Assembly: GCA_035293985.1 (NCBI GenBank)
Contig: DATGLS010000052.1
Span: 656,650 to 720,649 of the forward strand
Direction: 5' to 3'
Source: JAVDCA01 sp035293985
GTDB taxonomy: Bacteria > Pseudomonadota > Alphaproteobacteria > Rhizobiales > Xanthobacteraceae
DNA length: 64,000 nt
This document shows, in pieces, positions 36,119-44,518 of this stretch (its first letter is position 1; the number at the start of each line of letters is the position of its first letter). Under the pieces are notes generated by a model. The model saw only the letters and a list, made by a program, of their open reading frames with translations. It was not told where the DNA came from and ran no database searches. The position numbers were made by a program, and so were the translations under genes.

Positions 36119-37150
36119 ATGAACCTCGCCGAATTGAACAAGGTCGCCGTCGCGATGACGGCCGGCGGCCGCGGTATCCTGGCGGCGGACGAATCCTCCG
36201 GCACCATCAAGAAACGCTTCGACGCGATCGGCGTCGAGTCGACCGCCGACAACCGGCGCGACTATCGCGAGCTGCTCTTCCGCTCGACCGAAGCGATGCG
36301 GCACCACATCTCGGGCGTGATCCTGTACGACGAGACCATCCGCCAGACGGCGCGGGACGGCACCCCGCTCGTCAAGGTGATCGAGCAGGCCGGCTCGCTG
36401 CCCGGCATCAAGGTCGACAAGGGCACCAAGCCGCTGCCGTTCTGCCCCGGCGAGGTGATCACCGAGGGCCTCGACGGCTTGCGCGAGCGGCTCGCCGAGT
36501 ACCGCGGGCTCGGCGCCAAGTTCGCCAAATGGCGCGCCGTGATCGACATCGGCTCCGGGATCCCGACCTGGCCCTGCGTCAAGGGCAACGCGCACGCGCT
36601 CGCGCGCTACGCAGCGCTTTGCCAGGAAGAGCAGATCGTGCCGATCGTCGAGCCCGAGGTGCTGATGGACGGCGCCCACGACATCGATACCTGCTACTCG
36701 ATCACCGAATGGGTGCTGCGCACGGTCTACAACGAGCTGTTCGAGGCCCGCGTCGCGCTCGAAGGCACCGTGCTCAAGCCCAACATGGTAATCCCGGGCA
36801 AGAAGTCGTCGAGGCGCGCCTCGGTCGAGGAAGTGGCGGAGAAGACCGTCAAGGTGCTCAAGGCCTGCGTGCCCGCGACCGTTCCCGGCATTGCGTTCCT
36901 GTCCGGGGGGCAATCCGACGAGGAGGCGACCGCGCACCTCGACGCCATCAACCGCCTGGGCGACCTGCCCTGGTCGGTCACCTTCTCGTATGGCCGCGCG
37001 CTGCAGGCCGCGCCGCAGAAAGCGTGGTCGGGCAAGAGCGAGAACGTCGCCGCCGCCCAGCGCGCCTTCGCGCACCGCGCCCGCATGAACGGGCTCGCCG
37101 CCAAGGGCGAGTGGAGCGCCGAGCTGGAGAACGAGAAGAAGGCGGCCTGA
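36119..37150 (+). CDS. Class I fructose-bisphosphate aldolase
   Basis: A 343-residue Schiff-base aldolase of the metal-independent class, similar to eukaryotic-type class I enzymes: it begins near ELNKVAVAMTAGGRGILAAD, and has LYDETIRQ, KFAKWRAVI and the Schiff-base lysine in TVLKPNMVIPGK. It cleaves fructose-1,6-bisphosphate into triose phosphates. A perfect GAGGAGAG lies 5 nt upstream of ATG 36119. Last gene of the sugar-phosphate cluster; a strong terminator follows. Confidence 0.95.
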   Translation: MNLAELNKVAVAMTAGGRGILAADESSGTIKKRFDAIGVESTADNRRDYRELLFRSTEAMRHHISGVILYDETIRQTARDGTPLVKVIEQAGSLPGIKVDKGTKPLPFCPGEVITEGLDGLRERLAEYRGLGAKFAKWRAVIDIGSGIPTWPCVKGNAHALARYAALCQEEQIVPIVEPEVLMDGAHDIDTCYSITEWVLRTVYNELFEARVALEGTVLKPNMVIPGKKSSRRASVEEVAEKTVKVLKACVPATVPGIAFLSGGQSDEEATAHLDAINRLGDLPWSVTFSYGRALQAAPQKAWSGKSENVAAAQRAFAHRARMNGLAAKGEWSAELENEKKAA

Positions 37151-37186
37151 GCGGCAACATCAGCGAAGGCCGATGGGAAAGTCCAA

Positions 37187-37223
37187 GCACACCCCATTCC
37201 GTCGGAATGGGGTGTGCTTTTTT
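37187..37223 (+). terminator. Strong intrinsic terminator of the tkt-gap-pgk-fda cluster
   Basis: A perfect 14-bp stem (37187-37200 with 37204-37217), 3-nt loop, followed directly by six T (37218-37223). It lies 36 nt after the aldolase stop and is one of the best terminators in the window. Confidence 0.92.
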
Positions 37224-37265
37224 GACTGAGCGGTGCGTGATCGATGTCCGGGAGCTGGCGGCTGC

Positions 37266-37529
37266 TCAGTTGAGCTCGCAGCGCGCAACGCCTTTGTCAT
37301 CGATGCAGTGGTAACCTTCCTGGCAGCGGCCGCCGCCGCACTGCGGTCCGGTGCGAGTCCCGCCGAGGCATCCGTTCTTCGGTGCACATCTTTCGCCGGC
37401 CGGACAGCAGCCGCGTCCGGGGCCGCACCAGTGATCGCCCGGCGCCGGGCATTTCACCTGCTGGGCAAAGGCCACGGATGTGCAGAAGAGAACGAAAACG
37501 AGCGAAGCCGCCGTTAGCAATGCGCGCAT
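37266..37529 (-). CDS. Small secreted cysteine-rich protein
   Basis: An 87-residue protein with a clear signal peptide (residues 1-22, cleavage near AFAQ). The mature ~65 residues contain ten cysteines, including an adjacent CC pair, in a C-x7-C-x5-CC-x5-C-x5-C pattern followed by four more, with many Gly and Pro. This suggests a disulfide-knotted periplasmic or extracellular polypeptide. ATG 37529 has GGGAGGGTGA 3-10 nt upstream. It stands alone, convergent with the aldolase cluster. I do not recognise the family; it recalls granulin or knottin folds only by cysteine density. Confidence 0.75.
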   Translation of the reverse strand: MRALLTAASLVFVLFCTSVAFAQQVKCPAPGDHWCGPGRGCCPAGERCAPKNGCLGGTRTGPQCGGGRCQEGYHCIDDKGVARCELN

Positions 37530-37825
37530 GATGTCACCCTCCCGTCGACGATCCATGGCTACCATCTTGTGGCACAAGGATGCCGTCAGCTCTATGTGGA
37601 ACTCAAGACGGCGGAAAGTCCTTCAACAGGGAAACTCGACCTTCCATCCGAACGATAAGGCGCACCCCGAATTCGAATTCGGACATCGGCTGCCACTTTT
37701 TGCCGCCGCGCCACCCCTCGTTGGCTGGCACTATGGTTAGCCGATTCCTACAGTCTTCGGAAACGCGCTAACCGCGTATTTATCGATTTCGGCTAGATAC
37801 GGACACTTCATCCGGGAGGGGAACC

Positions 37826-38761
37826 GTGACCGCATCGCAATTTCGCCTGGTGACGCGCAGCGACTTCGACGGGCTCGTGTGCGGCGTGCTGCTCAAGGAG
37901 CTCGACCTGATCGACGAGATCGCCTTCGTGCATCCGAAGGACATGCAGGACGGCAAGATCCCGATCTCGGCGCGCGACATCACCACCAACCTTCCTTACG
38001 TGCCGGGCTGCCACCTCGCCTTCGATCACCATTCGAGCGAGCTCGCGCGCAACGGCGCGCGGCAGCCGGCGAACTACGTCATCGATCCCGAGGCGTTTTC
38101 GGCCGCCCGCGTGGTCTGGCGCCACTTCGGCGGCGCGCAGCGCTTCCCGCGCGTGCGCGAGGATCTGATGGCCGCCGTCGACAAGGCCGACGCCGCTCAG
38201 TTCACCCGCGACGAGATCCTCGATCCGCAGGGCTGGCCGCTGCTCAGCTTCCTGATGGATTCGCGCACGGGGCTCGGCCGCTTCCGCCAGTTCCGCATCT
38301 CCAACTACGACCTGATGATGCAGCTGATCGACGAGTGCCGCGGGCACAGCGTCGAGGAGATCCTGCAGCTGCCCGACGTCAAGGAGCGGGTCGACCTCTT
38401 CCGCAGTCACGAGCCGCAGTTCCGCGCGCAGATCATGCGCTGCGCCGAGGTCAAGGACGACGTGGTCGTGCTCGACCTGCGCAACGAGGAGACCATCTAC
38501 GCCGGCAACCGGTTCATGATCTACGCGCTCTTTCCGCAGTGCCGCGTCTCGATGCACGTGCTGTGGGGCGTGAAGCAGCAGAACACCGTGTTCGCGATCG
38601 GCAAGTCGATCCTCGACCGCACCTCGCCGATCGACGTCGGCGCGATCTGCCTCACCTACGCCGGCGGCGGCCACAAGGCGGCCGGCACCTGTCAGGTCGA
38701 CAACGCCTGCGCCGAAGCCGTCAAGGCGGAGCTCGTCGGCAAGCTCGCCTCGCCGCGCTGA
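37826..38761 (+). CDS. DHH-family phosphoesterase (exopolyphosphatase/nanoRNase-like)
   Basis: A 311-residue protein of the DHH superfamily. Early TRSDFDGLVCGVLL supplies metal-binding Asp residues, FDHHSSE is the DHH motif (about 71-77), and the DHHA1-like substrate motif GGGHKAAGTC lies near the C-terminus. Family members hydrolyse phosphodiester or phosphoanhydride bonds (oligoribonucleotides, pAp, polyphosphate, cyclic dinucleotide products); the substrate here is open. Start GTG 37826 has GGGAGGGGA just upstream. No signal peptide. It stands alone between accessory genes. Confidence 0.85.
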   Translation: MTASQFRLVTRSDFDGLVCGVLLKELDLIDEIAFVHPKDMQDGKIPISARDITTNLPYVPGCHLAFDHHSSELARNGARQPANYVIDPEAFSAARVVWRHFGGAQRFPRVREDLMAAVDKADAAQFTRDEILDPQGWPLLSFLMDSRTGLGRFRQFRISNYDLMMQLIDECRGHSVEEILQLPDVKERVDLFRSHEPQFRAQIMRCAEVKDDVVVLDLRNEETIYAGNRFMIYALFPQCRVSMHVLWGVKQQNTVFAIGKSILDRTSPIDVGAICLTYAGGGHKAAGTCQVDNACAEAVKAELVGKLASPR

Positions 38762-38783
38762 AACAACCATGGCCCCACGCGAT

Positions 38784-38830
38784 TCCTCATGGTGAGTTGC
38801 TCACCGGCGTGGCCGACCCCTACGCATGAA
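38784..38830 (+). repeat. 47-nt perfect direct repeat, copy 1
   Basis: Identical over 47 nt to 63862-63908, in the same orientation, beginning TCCTCATGGTGAGTTGCTCA. Here it lies just after the DHH gene, within a longer stretch of degenerate hairpins (for example an 8-bp stem at 38893-38912). Confidence 0.8.
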
Positions 38831-38960
38831 GGCCGCGCCTCTCGAACCAAGCATGTGGCGCCATACGGGGGCGCCGTCGTCCTTCGAAGCGGCTCGCGCG
38901 AAGACGCGCGAGGCTCCCGATGCAAGGATGAGCGCGGAGCAAGCGCCGGACGAAGTGGAG

Positions 38961-39665
38961 TCAAATGCCCAGATACGCCGCCTGCACCTGCTTGTTGCCG
39001 GCGAGATCGGCGCTGGTGCCGTGCATGATCACCTTGCCGCCTTCCAGCACATAGGCGTGCTGCACCAGTGTGAGCGCGCGGCTCACGTTCTGCTCGACCA
39101 GCAGCACGGCGGTGCCCATCCGGTGGATTTCGGCGATTTTCTCGAACGTCACGTCGGTCATCACGGGCGCAAGGCCGAGTGAGGGCTCGTCCAGCATCAG
39201 CAGACGCGGCTTGAGCATCAGCCCGCGGCCGACCGCGAGCATCTGCTGCTCGCCGCCGCTCATGGTGCCGGCGCGCTGCCGGCGGCGCTCGGCCAGCACC
39301 GGAAAGATGCCATAGACGGTCTCGAGCGTGCGGCTGCGCTCGGCCTTGGCGCGCGGCACGTAGGCGCCGATCTCGAGGTTCTCCTGCACGGTGAGCTCGG
39401 GGAAGACCTGCCGGCCCTCCGGCACATGGGCGATGCCGAGCTCGGCCACGCGATAGGGCGGCAACGCCGCGACATCCCGGCCCGCGAACGTGATCCGGCC
39501 GGCGGTGAGCCGCACCAGCCCGGAGATCGCGCGCAAGGTCGTGCTCTTGCCTGCGCCGTTGGCGCCGAGCAGGCCGACCGCCTCGCCCTCGCCCACCGCG
39601 ATGGTGACGCCGTCGATCGCTGGCACCGTGCCGTAGGCGGCGCCCACGCCGTCGAGGGTCAGCAT
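38961..39665 (-). CDS. Branched-chain-amino-acid-type ABC transporter ATPase LivF-like
   Basis: A 234-residue ATPase with Walker A GANGAGKST, Q-loop VPEGRQVFPELTVQENL (typical for LivF), signature MSGGEQQML and Walker B LMLDEPSLGLAP. The LivF/LivG pair powers HAAT-family importers of branched-chain or other hydrophobic amino acids and, often, aromatic or carboxylate compounds. Its start overlaps livG by 7 nt. It is the last gene of the livK-H-M-G-F operon. Confidence 0.93.
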   Translation of the reverse strand: MLTLDGVGAAYGTVPAIDGVTIAVGEGEAVGLLGANGAGKSTTLRAISGLVRLTAGRITFAGRDVAALPPYRVAELGIAHVPEGRQVFPELTVQENLEIGAYVPRAKAERSRTLETVYGIFPVLAERRRQRAGTMSGGEQQMLAVGRGLMLKPRLLMLDEPSLGLAPVMTDVTFEKIAEIHRMGTAVLLVEQNVSRALTLVQHAYVLEGGKVIMHGTSADLAGNKQVQAAYLGI

Positions 39666-40417
39666 GGCGCGGCTCCCGCCGCAGATGACGCAAGGTGCGC
39701 ATAGCCGGTGCCGAGATAGGCGCGGATCACCTCCGGGTTCGCCATCACGTCCTGCGGGCTGCCCTCGGCGATCTTCTGGCCGTGGTCGAGCACCACGATA
39801 TGGCGCGCCACCGCCATGATGGCGCGCATCACGTGCTCGACGATCACGATGGTGAGCCCGCGCGCCGCGAGCTTGCCCACCAGCGCGACCGCCTGGTCGA
39901 TCTCCGAGGGGTTGAGCCCCGCCATCACCTCATCGAGCAGCAGGAGCCGCGGCGCCGTCGCGAGCGCGCGCGCCATCTCGAGCCGGCGCTGGTCGATGGT
40001 GGTGAGGTCGCGCGCCTGCCTTTGCGCCTTGGCGGCGAGCCCGACGAACTCGATCGCTTCCAGCGCCTTCTCGCGCGCGGCGTCGGGGCGCCTGTCGCGC
40101 AGGAAGGCGCCCGTCATGACGTTGGCGAGCACCGTCATGGCGCCGAACGGCCGCGCCACCTGGAAGGTCCGCGCAAGGCCGTGGGCGCAGATCTGGTGCG
40201 GCCGCAAACCGACCAGCTCGCGGCCGAACGCCGTCACCGAGCCGGCATCGGCGCGGTGAAAGCCGGTGATCAGGTGGAAGCTCGTGGTCTTGCCCGCCCC
40301 GTTCGGTCCGATCAGCGCGAGCGTCTCGCCTTCGCGCACCGTGAAGCTCACGTCGTGCACGGCGCGCAGCCCGCCGAAGCGCTTGCTGAGATCCTTGACG
40401 ACCAGCGCCTCAGCCAT
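39659..40417 (-). CDS. Branched-chain-amino-acid-type ABC transporter ATPase LivG-like
   Basis: A 252-residue ATPase. It has the SKRFGGLRAVHDVSFTV opening of LivG, Walker A GPNGAGKTTSFHLITGFH, a long insertion with MTGAFLRDRR, and Walker B LLLLDEVMAGLNPSE. The signature region reads DLTTIDQRRLEMARALA rather than LSGGQ, as usual for LivG. It overlaps the permease stop by 8 nt. Confidence 0.93.
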   Translation of the reverse strand: MAEALVVKDLSKRFGGLRAVHDVSFTVREGETLALIGPNGAGKTTSFHLITGFHRADAGSVTAFGRELVGLRPHQICAHGLARTFQVARPFGAMTVLANVMTGAFLRDRRPDAAREKALEAIEFVGLAAKAQRQARDLTTIDQRRLEMARALATAPRLLLLDEVMAGLNPSEIDQAVALVGKLAARGLTIVIVEHVMRAIMAVARHIVVLDHGQKIAEGSPQDVMANPEVIRAYLGTGYAHLASSAAGAAPC

Positions 40418-41450
40418 CGGCGGCCGCCTTCGCGTCCTTCCCGCGCCCCGCGACGGCGCGGCGCCAGAAATCGGTGATGAGGCCCATGAGACCGCTCGGT
40501 CGCCACAGGATCACGGCCATCAGGATCAGGCTGTAGACCGTGAGCTGGAGCCCGCTGCGACCGCTGCCAAGCCAGCTCTGCAGCAGGGCCGAGCCGGCCT
40601 CGAGCAGCACGGTCCCGAGCACCGGCCCCCACAGGGTGCCGATGCCGCCGACGATCGACACCAGCGCCGCCTCGACCGAGATGTTGAAGCTGAACGCCGT
40701 GTTGGGATCGATGAAATAGATGTACTGGACGTAGAACGTGCCGGCGAGCGCGGTCAGAAAGGCGCTGATGAGATAGATGTCGCGCTTGATCCTCGCCGCA
40801 TCGACGCCGACCGCTTCCGCGGCGTCCTCGTCCTCGCCGATCGCCACCAGATAATAACCGACATGGGAGCGCTCGATCAGCCAGGTGACGACCAGGCCGA
40901 GCGCGAGCAGGCCGAGTGCGATGTAGTAATACGGGGCCTTACCTTCGAACTGCATCATCAGCGGCGCGCTGCCGAGGTTGGGCATGGTCGTGCCCTCGGC
41001 GCCCCAGGTGAGGTCGTGGAACTTGAGGCACCATGCGGTGCTGCACGAGCCGCCGGCGAGGAAGAGCAGCATCAACACCTGGGCGGTCGCGATGGTGGCG
41101 ATCGCGAAATAGGGGCCGCGCAGGCGGAAGCAGAGCCAGCCGATCGGCAGGCTCGCCGCCATCGCGACGACGCCGCCCGCCATCATGCCGATCCACGGCG
41201 ACACGCCGTAGTGGATCAGCAGGACGGACGACGTATAGGCGCCGAGCCCGAAATATGCGGCGTGGCCGAGCGAGAGCTGCTTGGCGTAGCCGCCCATCAG
41301 GTTCCAGGCAACGCCGATGAAGGCGAACAAGAGGACGCGGATGAGGATGTCGATCGCGAACTTGCTCGTCACCACTTGCGGCAGCAGCAGCATCACGAGG
41401 GCGAGCGCGGCGAGCCAGAGCGCGCCCGGCGGCGTGAGCTTCGTCGTCAT
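40410..41450 (-). CDS. Branched-chain-amino-acid-type ABC transporter permease LivM-like
   Basis: A 346-residue inner-membrane permease with about 8-10 helices. The NLMGGYAKQLSLGHAAYFGLGAY stretch (about 50-72) is the LivM signature, and GGIGTLWGPVLGTVLL near residue 290 is conserved. The open frame continues far upstream to 44375, but that part is antisense shadow; ATG 41450 overlaps the livH stop (ATGA 41447-41450) and fixes the start. Confidence 0.93.
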   Translation of the reverse strand: MTTKLTPPGALWLAALALVMLLLPQVVTSKFAIDILIRVLLFAFIGVAWNLMGGYAKQLSLGHAAYFGLGAYTSSVLLIHYGVSPWIGMMAGGVVAMAASLPIGWLCFRLRGPYFAIATIATAQVLMLLFLAGGSCSTAWCLKFHDLTWGAEGTTMPNLGSAPLMMQFEGKAPYYYIALGLLALGLVVTWLIERSHVGYYLVAIGEDEDAAEAVGVDAARIKRDIYLISAFLTALAGTFYVQYIYFIDPNTAFSFNISVEAALVSIVGGIGTLWGPVLGTVLLEAGSALLQSWLGSGRSGLQLTVYSLILMAVILWRPSGLMGLITDFWRRAVAGRGKDAKAAADG

Positions 41451-42313
41451 CGCGCGCCCCCGGCGAGCCCGCTCGGGCGCACCGCGAGCGTCAGCAGCAG
41501 CATGGCGAAGACGACGATCAGGCCAGAGTCGGCGCCGACGAACTGGATGCCGAGCGACTCCGCGACGCCCATCATCAGGCTCGCGATCAGCGCGCCCGTG
41601 ACGTTGCCGAGCGTGCCCAGCACCACGGCGACGAAAGCCAACAGCACGAACACTTGCCCCACCGTCGGATAAACCGGATAGAACGGCACCAGCAGCGAGC
41701 CCGCCGCCCCCGCGAGCGCGAGCGCGATGCCCACGGCGACCGCGAACACGCGGTCGGGATTGATCCCCATCAGCATCGCGACGTCGCGGTTCTGCGCCGC
41801 CGCGCGCATCGCCTTGCCGAGGTCTGTGGTGTGCAGGAAGACCCACAGCAGCGCGCTCAGCGTCATCGCCAGCGCAAACGCGATCAGCTTGGCGACCGGC
41901 ACGTAGATCTCGCCGAAATGGAGGGCGGCGTCGGTATAGGACGTCATCACGGTGCGATTGTCGGCGGTGAACAGAAGGAGCGCGAGATTCAGAAGCAGCA
42001 GCGACAGCGCGAAGGTGAGGAAGATCTGCGGCATGTCGCCCAGCCCGAGCACGCGGCGGATGAGGAAATGCTGCAGCAGCGCGCCGATCACGAACAGGGC
42101 CGGCATCGAGATGACGAGCGAGAGAACCGGATCGATGCCGAGATACGTGGCGAGGAAGTAGCTGATGTACATCCCGATCATCACGAACTCGCCCTGGGCG
42201 AAGTTCACGATCTTGACCACGCCGAAGATGAGCGAGACGCCGATGCTGACCAGCGCGTAGATTCCGCCGATCAGCAAGCCGTTCACCACGGCCTGTGCGA
42301 TTGTGGCCAGCAT
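41447..42313 (-). CDS. Branched-chain-amino-acid-type ABC transporter permease LivH-like
   Basis: A 288-residue inner-membrane permease with about 8 helices. Diagnostic are NGLLIGGIYALVSIGVSLIFGVVKIVNFAQGEFVMIG at the start and ALIASLMMGVAESLG near the C-terminus. It pairs with the LivM-like protein to form the translocation channel, and is translationally coupled to it. The solute-binding protein gene lies 21 nt upstream. Confidence 0.94.
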   Translation of the reverse strand: MLATIAQAVVNGLLIGGIYALVSIGVSLIFGVVKIVNFAQGEFVMIGMYISYFLATYLGIDPVLSLVISMPALFVIGALLQHFLIRRVLGLGDMPQIFLTFALSLLLLNLALLLFTADNRTVMTSYTDAALHFGEIYVPVAKLIAFALAMTLSALLWVFLHTTDLGKAMRAAAQNRDVAMLMGINPDRVFAVAVGIALALAGAAGSLLVPFYPVYPTVGQVFVLLAFVAVVLGTLGNVTGALIASLMMGVAESLGIQFVGADSGLIVVFAMLLLTLAVRPSGLAGGAR

Positions 42314-42334
42314 CGGGACGGCGCCGGTTCAGGC

Positions 42335-43549
42335 TCAGGCTTTCATCAGCGGCGCGCGGGCGTCTTCCTTGGGGAATACGGCGGCGAGATCGCCGTGCTG
42401 CCATTGGACGCCGACCGGATGCGCATAGATGTTCTTGCCGTCCGGACCGAACTTCACCTTGCCGCCCGGCCCCATCGCGGCATAGCCGGACGAAACATCG
42501 AGCGTCGCCAACGCGTCGCGCACCTTCTGCGGATCGGGCGACTTCGCCCGCTCGAGCGCGTCGGCGATCATGAAGGTCTGCGCCACCAGGCCGCCGGCAT
42601 ATTCGAACAGGAACTCGCCATACTGCTGCTTGTAGGCCTCGTTCACCTTCTGCGCGTCGGCATTGCAGTCGTGGTTCCAATGCGCGACGCCGAGCAGGCC
42701 TTCCGCATCCTTGCCGACGTTCTTGTAGAAATCCGGAATGACGAAGCCGCCGGAGCCGCCGTTGATCGCGATCTTCAGGCCGGATTGCTTGATGGCGCGG
42801 ATGATCAGGATCAGGTCCTGCAGATAGGAGACCGGGAACAGCATATTGGCGCCCGATGCCTTGACCTTGTTGATCAGCGGCCCGGCATCGGCGAGACCCG
42901 CCGAGTACGGCTCGAACATCACGATGTCGACGCCCTCGCCCGGCGCCTGCTCGCGCAGCCCTTTCGAGGTCGCGGTGCCGAAGGCGGTATTCTCGAACAC
43001 CACCGCGACCTTCGGCTTGTCGCTCACGAGCTTCGACATCTGCAATTGCGCGAGCGCGAACTGCGAGGCGCGCGAGAACGGCGTGAAGGTGTAGTGGCGG
43101 TTCTTGTTGAGGAGGTCCGAGCTCGAGCCGGTCAGCAGGGGCATCCTGGCGCGCTCGCACACCTCGCTCGCGATCAGCGTGAGCGCGCTCGCAAAGCAGC
43201 CGTGCACCGCCGAGAGCTTGTAGCCGTTGATCAGCCGGTCGGTCTCGGTGCGCGTCACCGTCGTATCGCTCTGCACGTCGGAGACGATCAGGTTGAGCTT
43301 GGCGCCGCCGAGCGACTTGATGCCGCCGGCGTCGTTGATCATCTGCACGGCGAGCTTCGCCGCGTTGACGCACCCCTGGCCGATCTGCGCGAAACTTCCG
43401 GTGGTCGGATATAGCGCGCCGATGTTGACGGTCTCGGCCGCGAAGGCCGCGCGCGGCAGGATCGCGGCTGCCGCGACGGCGCCGGGCGCCGTCTTGGTGA
43501 GGAAAGCGCGCCGGTGCTGCGCGCCGAAGCCTGTGCGGATGCGTGTCAT
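42335..43549 (-). CDS. Periplasmic substrate-binding protein of the Liv-type importer
   Basis: A 404-residue receptor of the type I periplasmic binding protein (Peripla_BP_6) family. The leader contains HRRAFLTKTA followed by an Ala-rich hydrophobic stretch and AAFAAE, a twin-arginine-type signal. The mature part opens VNIGALYPTTGSFAQIGQGC and has ANAVKASGANMLFP-like inner segments. Two ATGs are adjacent; the second (43549) is preferred because GGAGG lies only 2-3 nt before the first. The ligand is unknown. The GntR gene is divergent, with an 18-bp palindrome between. Confidence 0.9.
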   Translation of the reverse strand: MTRIRTGFGAQHRRAFLTKTAPGAVAAAAILPRAAFAAETVNIGALYPTTGSFAQIGQGCVNAAKLAVQMINDAGGIKSLGGAKLNLIVSDVQSDTTVTRTETDRLINGYKLSAVHGCFASALTLIASEVCERARMPLLTGSSSDLLNKNRHYTFTPFSRASQFALAQLQMSKLVSDKPKVAVVFENTAFGTATSKGLREQAPGEGVDIVMFEPYSAGLADAGPLINKVKASGANMLFPVSYLQDLILIIRAIKQSGLKIAINGGSGGFVIPDFYKNVGKDAEGLLGVAHWNHDCNADAQKVNEAYKQQYGEFLFEYAGGLVAQTFMIADALERAKSPDPQKVRDALATLDVSSGYAAMGPGGKVKFGPDGKNIYAHPVGVQWQHGDLAAVFPKEDARAPLMKA

Positions 43550-43613
43550 CATGTCCTCCCGGCCGAAGTAGCGCCGTGTACCCACCGTTGCAGAGGGCCC
43601 GGCTTTGCAGATT

Positions 43614-43631
43614 GTATACAATATTGTATAC
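43614..43631. promoter_or_regulatory. Perfect 18-bp palindrome, probable GntR/FCD operator
   Basis: GTATACAATATTGTATAC is its own reverse complement and lies between the divergent importer operon and the GntR/FCD regulator gene. FadR/VanR-type regulators typically bind TTGTATACAA-like dyads, so this is the best operator candidate for the neighbouring regulator. It is 62 nt upstream of the importer ATG and 9 nt upstream of the regulator ATG. Confidence 0.75.
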
Positions 43632-43640
43632 GGGACGCGC

Positions 43641-44441
43641 ATGCCCGATCAAGAGCGCAGATTGCCACGGCAACGCCCCGCCATGCGCGCCAGCCGGAGA
43701 CTGCGACCAAAGCCGGCGGCGCGCAACACGCCTGCGCTCCCGCGCGGCGCCAGGGAGCCGGCCGCGAAGCCGGCGCGCCCGCGGCCGGTGGACGTGGCCG
43801 GCACGATCGCCCGCAGCCTCGAGGAGGACATCGTGCTCGGCCGTCGCCATCCGCGCGAGCGCCTGGTCGAGCAGGACCTGTGCGACCGCTTCGATACGCA
43901 TCGCGGCGACGTGCGCCACGCGTTGTTCGAGCTCGAGAAGAAAGGCATCGTCGAGCGCATTCCCAACCGCGGCGCGATCGTGCGCGATCTCACGCCGGCG
44001 GAGGTGACCGCGATCTATGCGGTGCGCGAGGAGCTCGAGGTGATGGCGGTGCGCATCCTGCCGTTTCCGGTCGCCGCCGCCGACCTCGCACGGCTCGACG
44101 CGCTGCAGCGGAAGCACAGCGCCGCCATCGATGCCGGCGACATGCTCGGCATGTTCTACGCCAACCTGCACTTCCACCAGGCGCTCTACGGTCTGTGCCG
44201 CAATCCCTGTCTGATCGACACGATCGAGCTCCTGGCGCAGAAGTGCTATGGCATCCGCTCCTACGCCAACGCCTTCCCCGAATCCCTCGACCGCGCCCGC
44301 CGCGACCACGTCGCCATCATCGCGGCGCTGCGCCGCTCCCGCCGCGACGAGCTGATCGCGCTGACGCGCTCGCACCTGCGGCCGTCGCCGCAGGCCTATA
44401 TTCGCGCCTATGAGCAGCGGTTCGGGCCGTCACGGCAATAA
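43641..44441 (+). CDS. GntR-family transcriptional regulator with FCD ligand domain
   Basis: A 266-residue regulator. A long Arg/Pro-rich leader (1-55) precedes the winged helix-turn-helix (about 60-120, ERLVEQDLCDRFDTHRGDVRHAL then LEKKGIVERIPNRGAIVRDL), followed by the helical FCD domain with conserved His in HFHQALYG and RARRDHVAII, likely binding metal and a carboxylate. A longer reading from 43605 would include the palindrome and is less likely; Met at 43683 is another option. It should control the divergent importer and itself. Confidence 0.88.
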   Translation: MPDQERRLPRQRPAMRASRRLRPKPAARNTPALPRGAREPAAKPARPRPVDVAGTIARSLEEDIVLGRRHPRERLVEQDLCDRFDTHRGDVRHALFELEKKGIVERIPNRGAIVRDLTPAEVTAIYAVREELEVMAVRILPFPVAAADLARLDALQRKHSAAIDAGDMLGMFYANLHFHQALYGLCRNPCLIDTIELLAQKCYGIRSYANAFPESLDRARRDHVAIIAALRRSRRDELIALTRSHLRPSPQAYIRAYEQRFGPSRQ

Positions 44442-44518
44442 AGAGAGGCCCGCCGCTCTCGCGGCAGCCGCGCGTTGATGATACTCAGGGCCTGCCAGCT
44501 CAGGTGGGCGTCCGGATC

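Noticed and set aside
41451..44375. Long N-terminal extension of the LivM frame to 44375
   Set aside because: Runs antisense or out of frame through livH, the binding protein and the regulator; composition is Arg/Ala-rich and the true livM start overlaps the livH stop.
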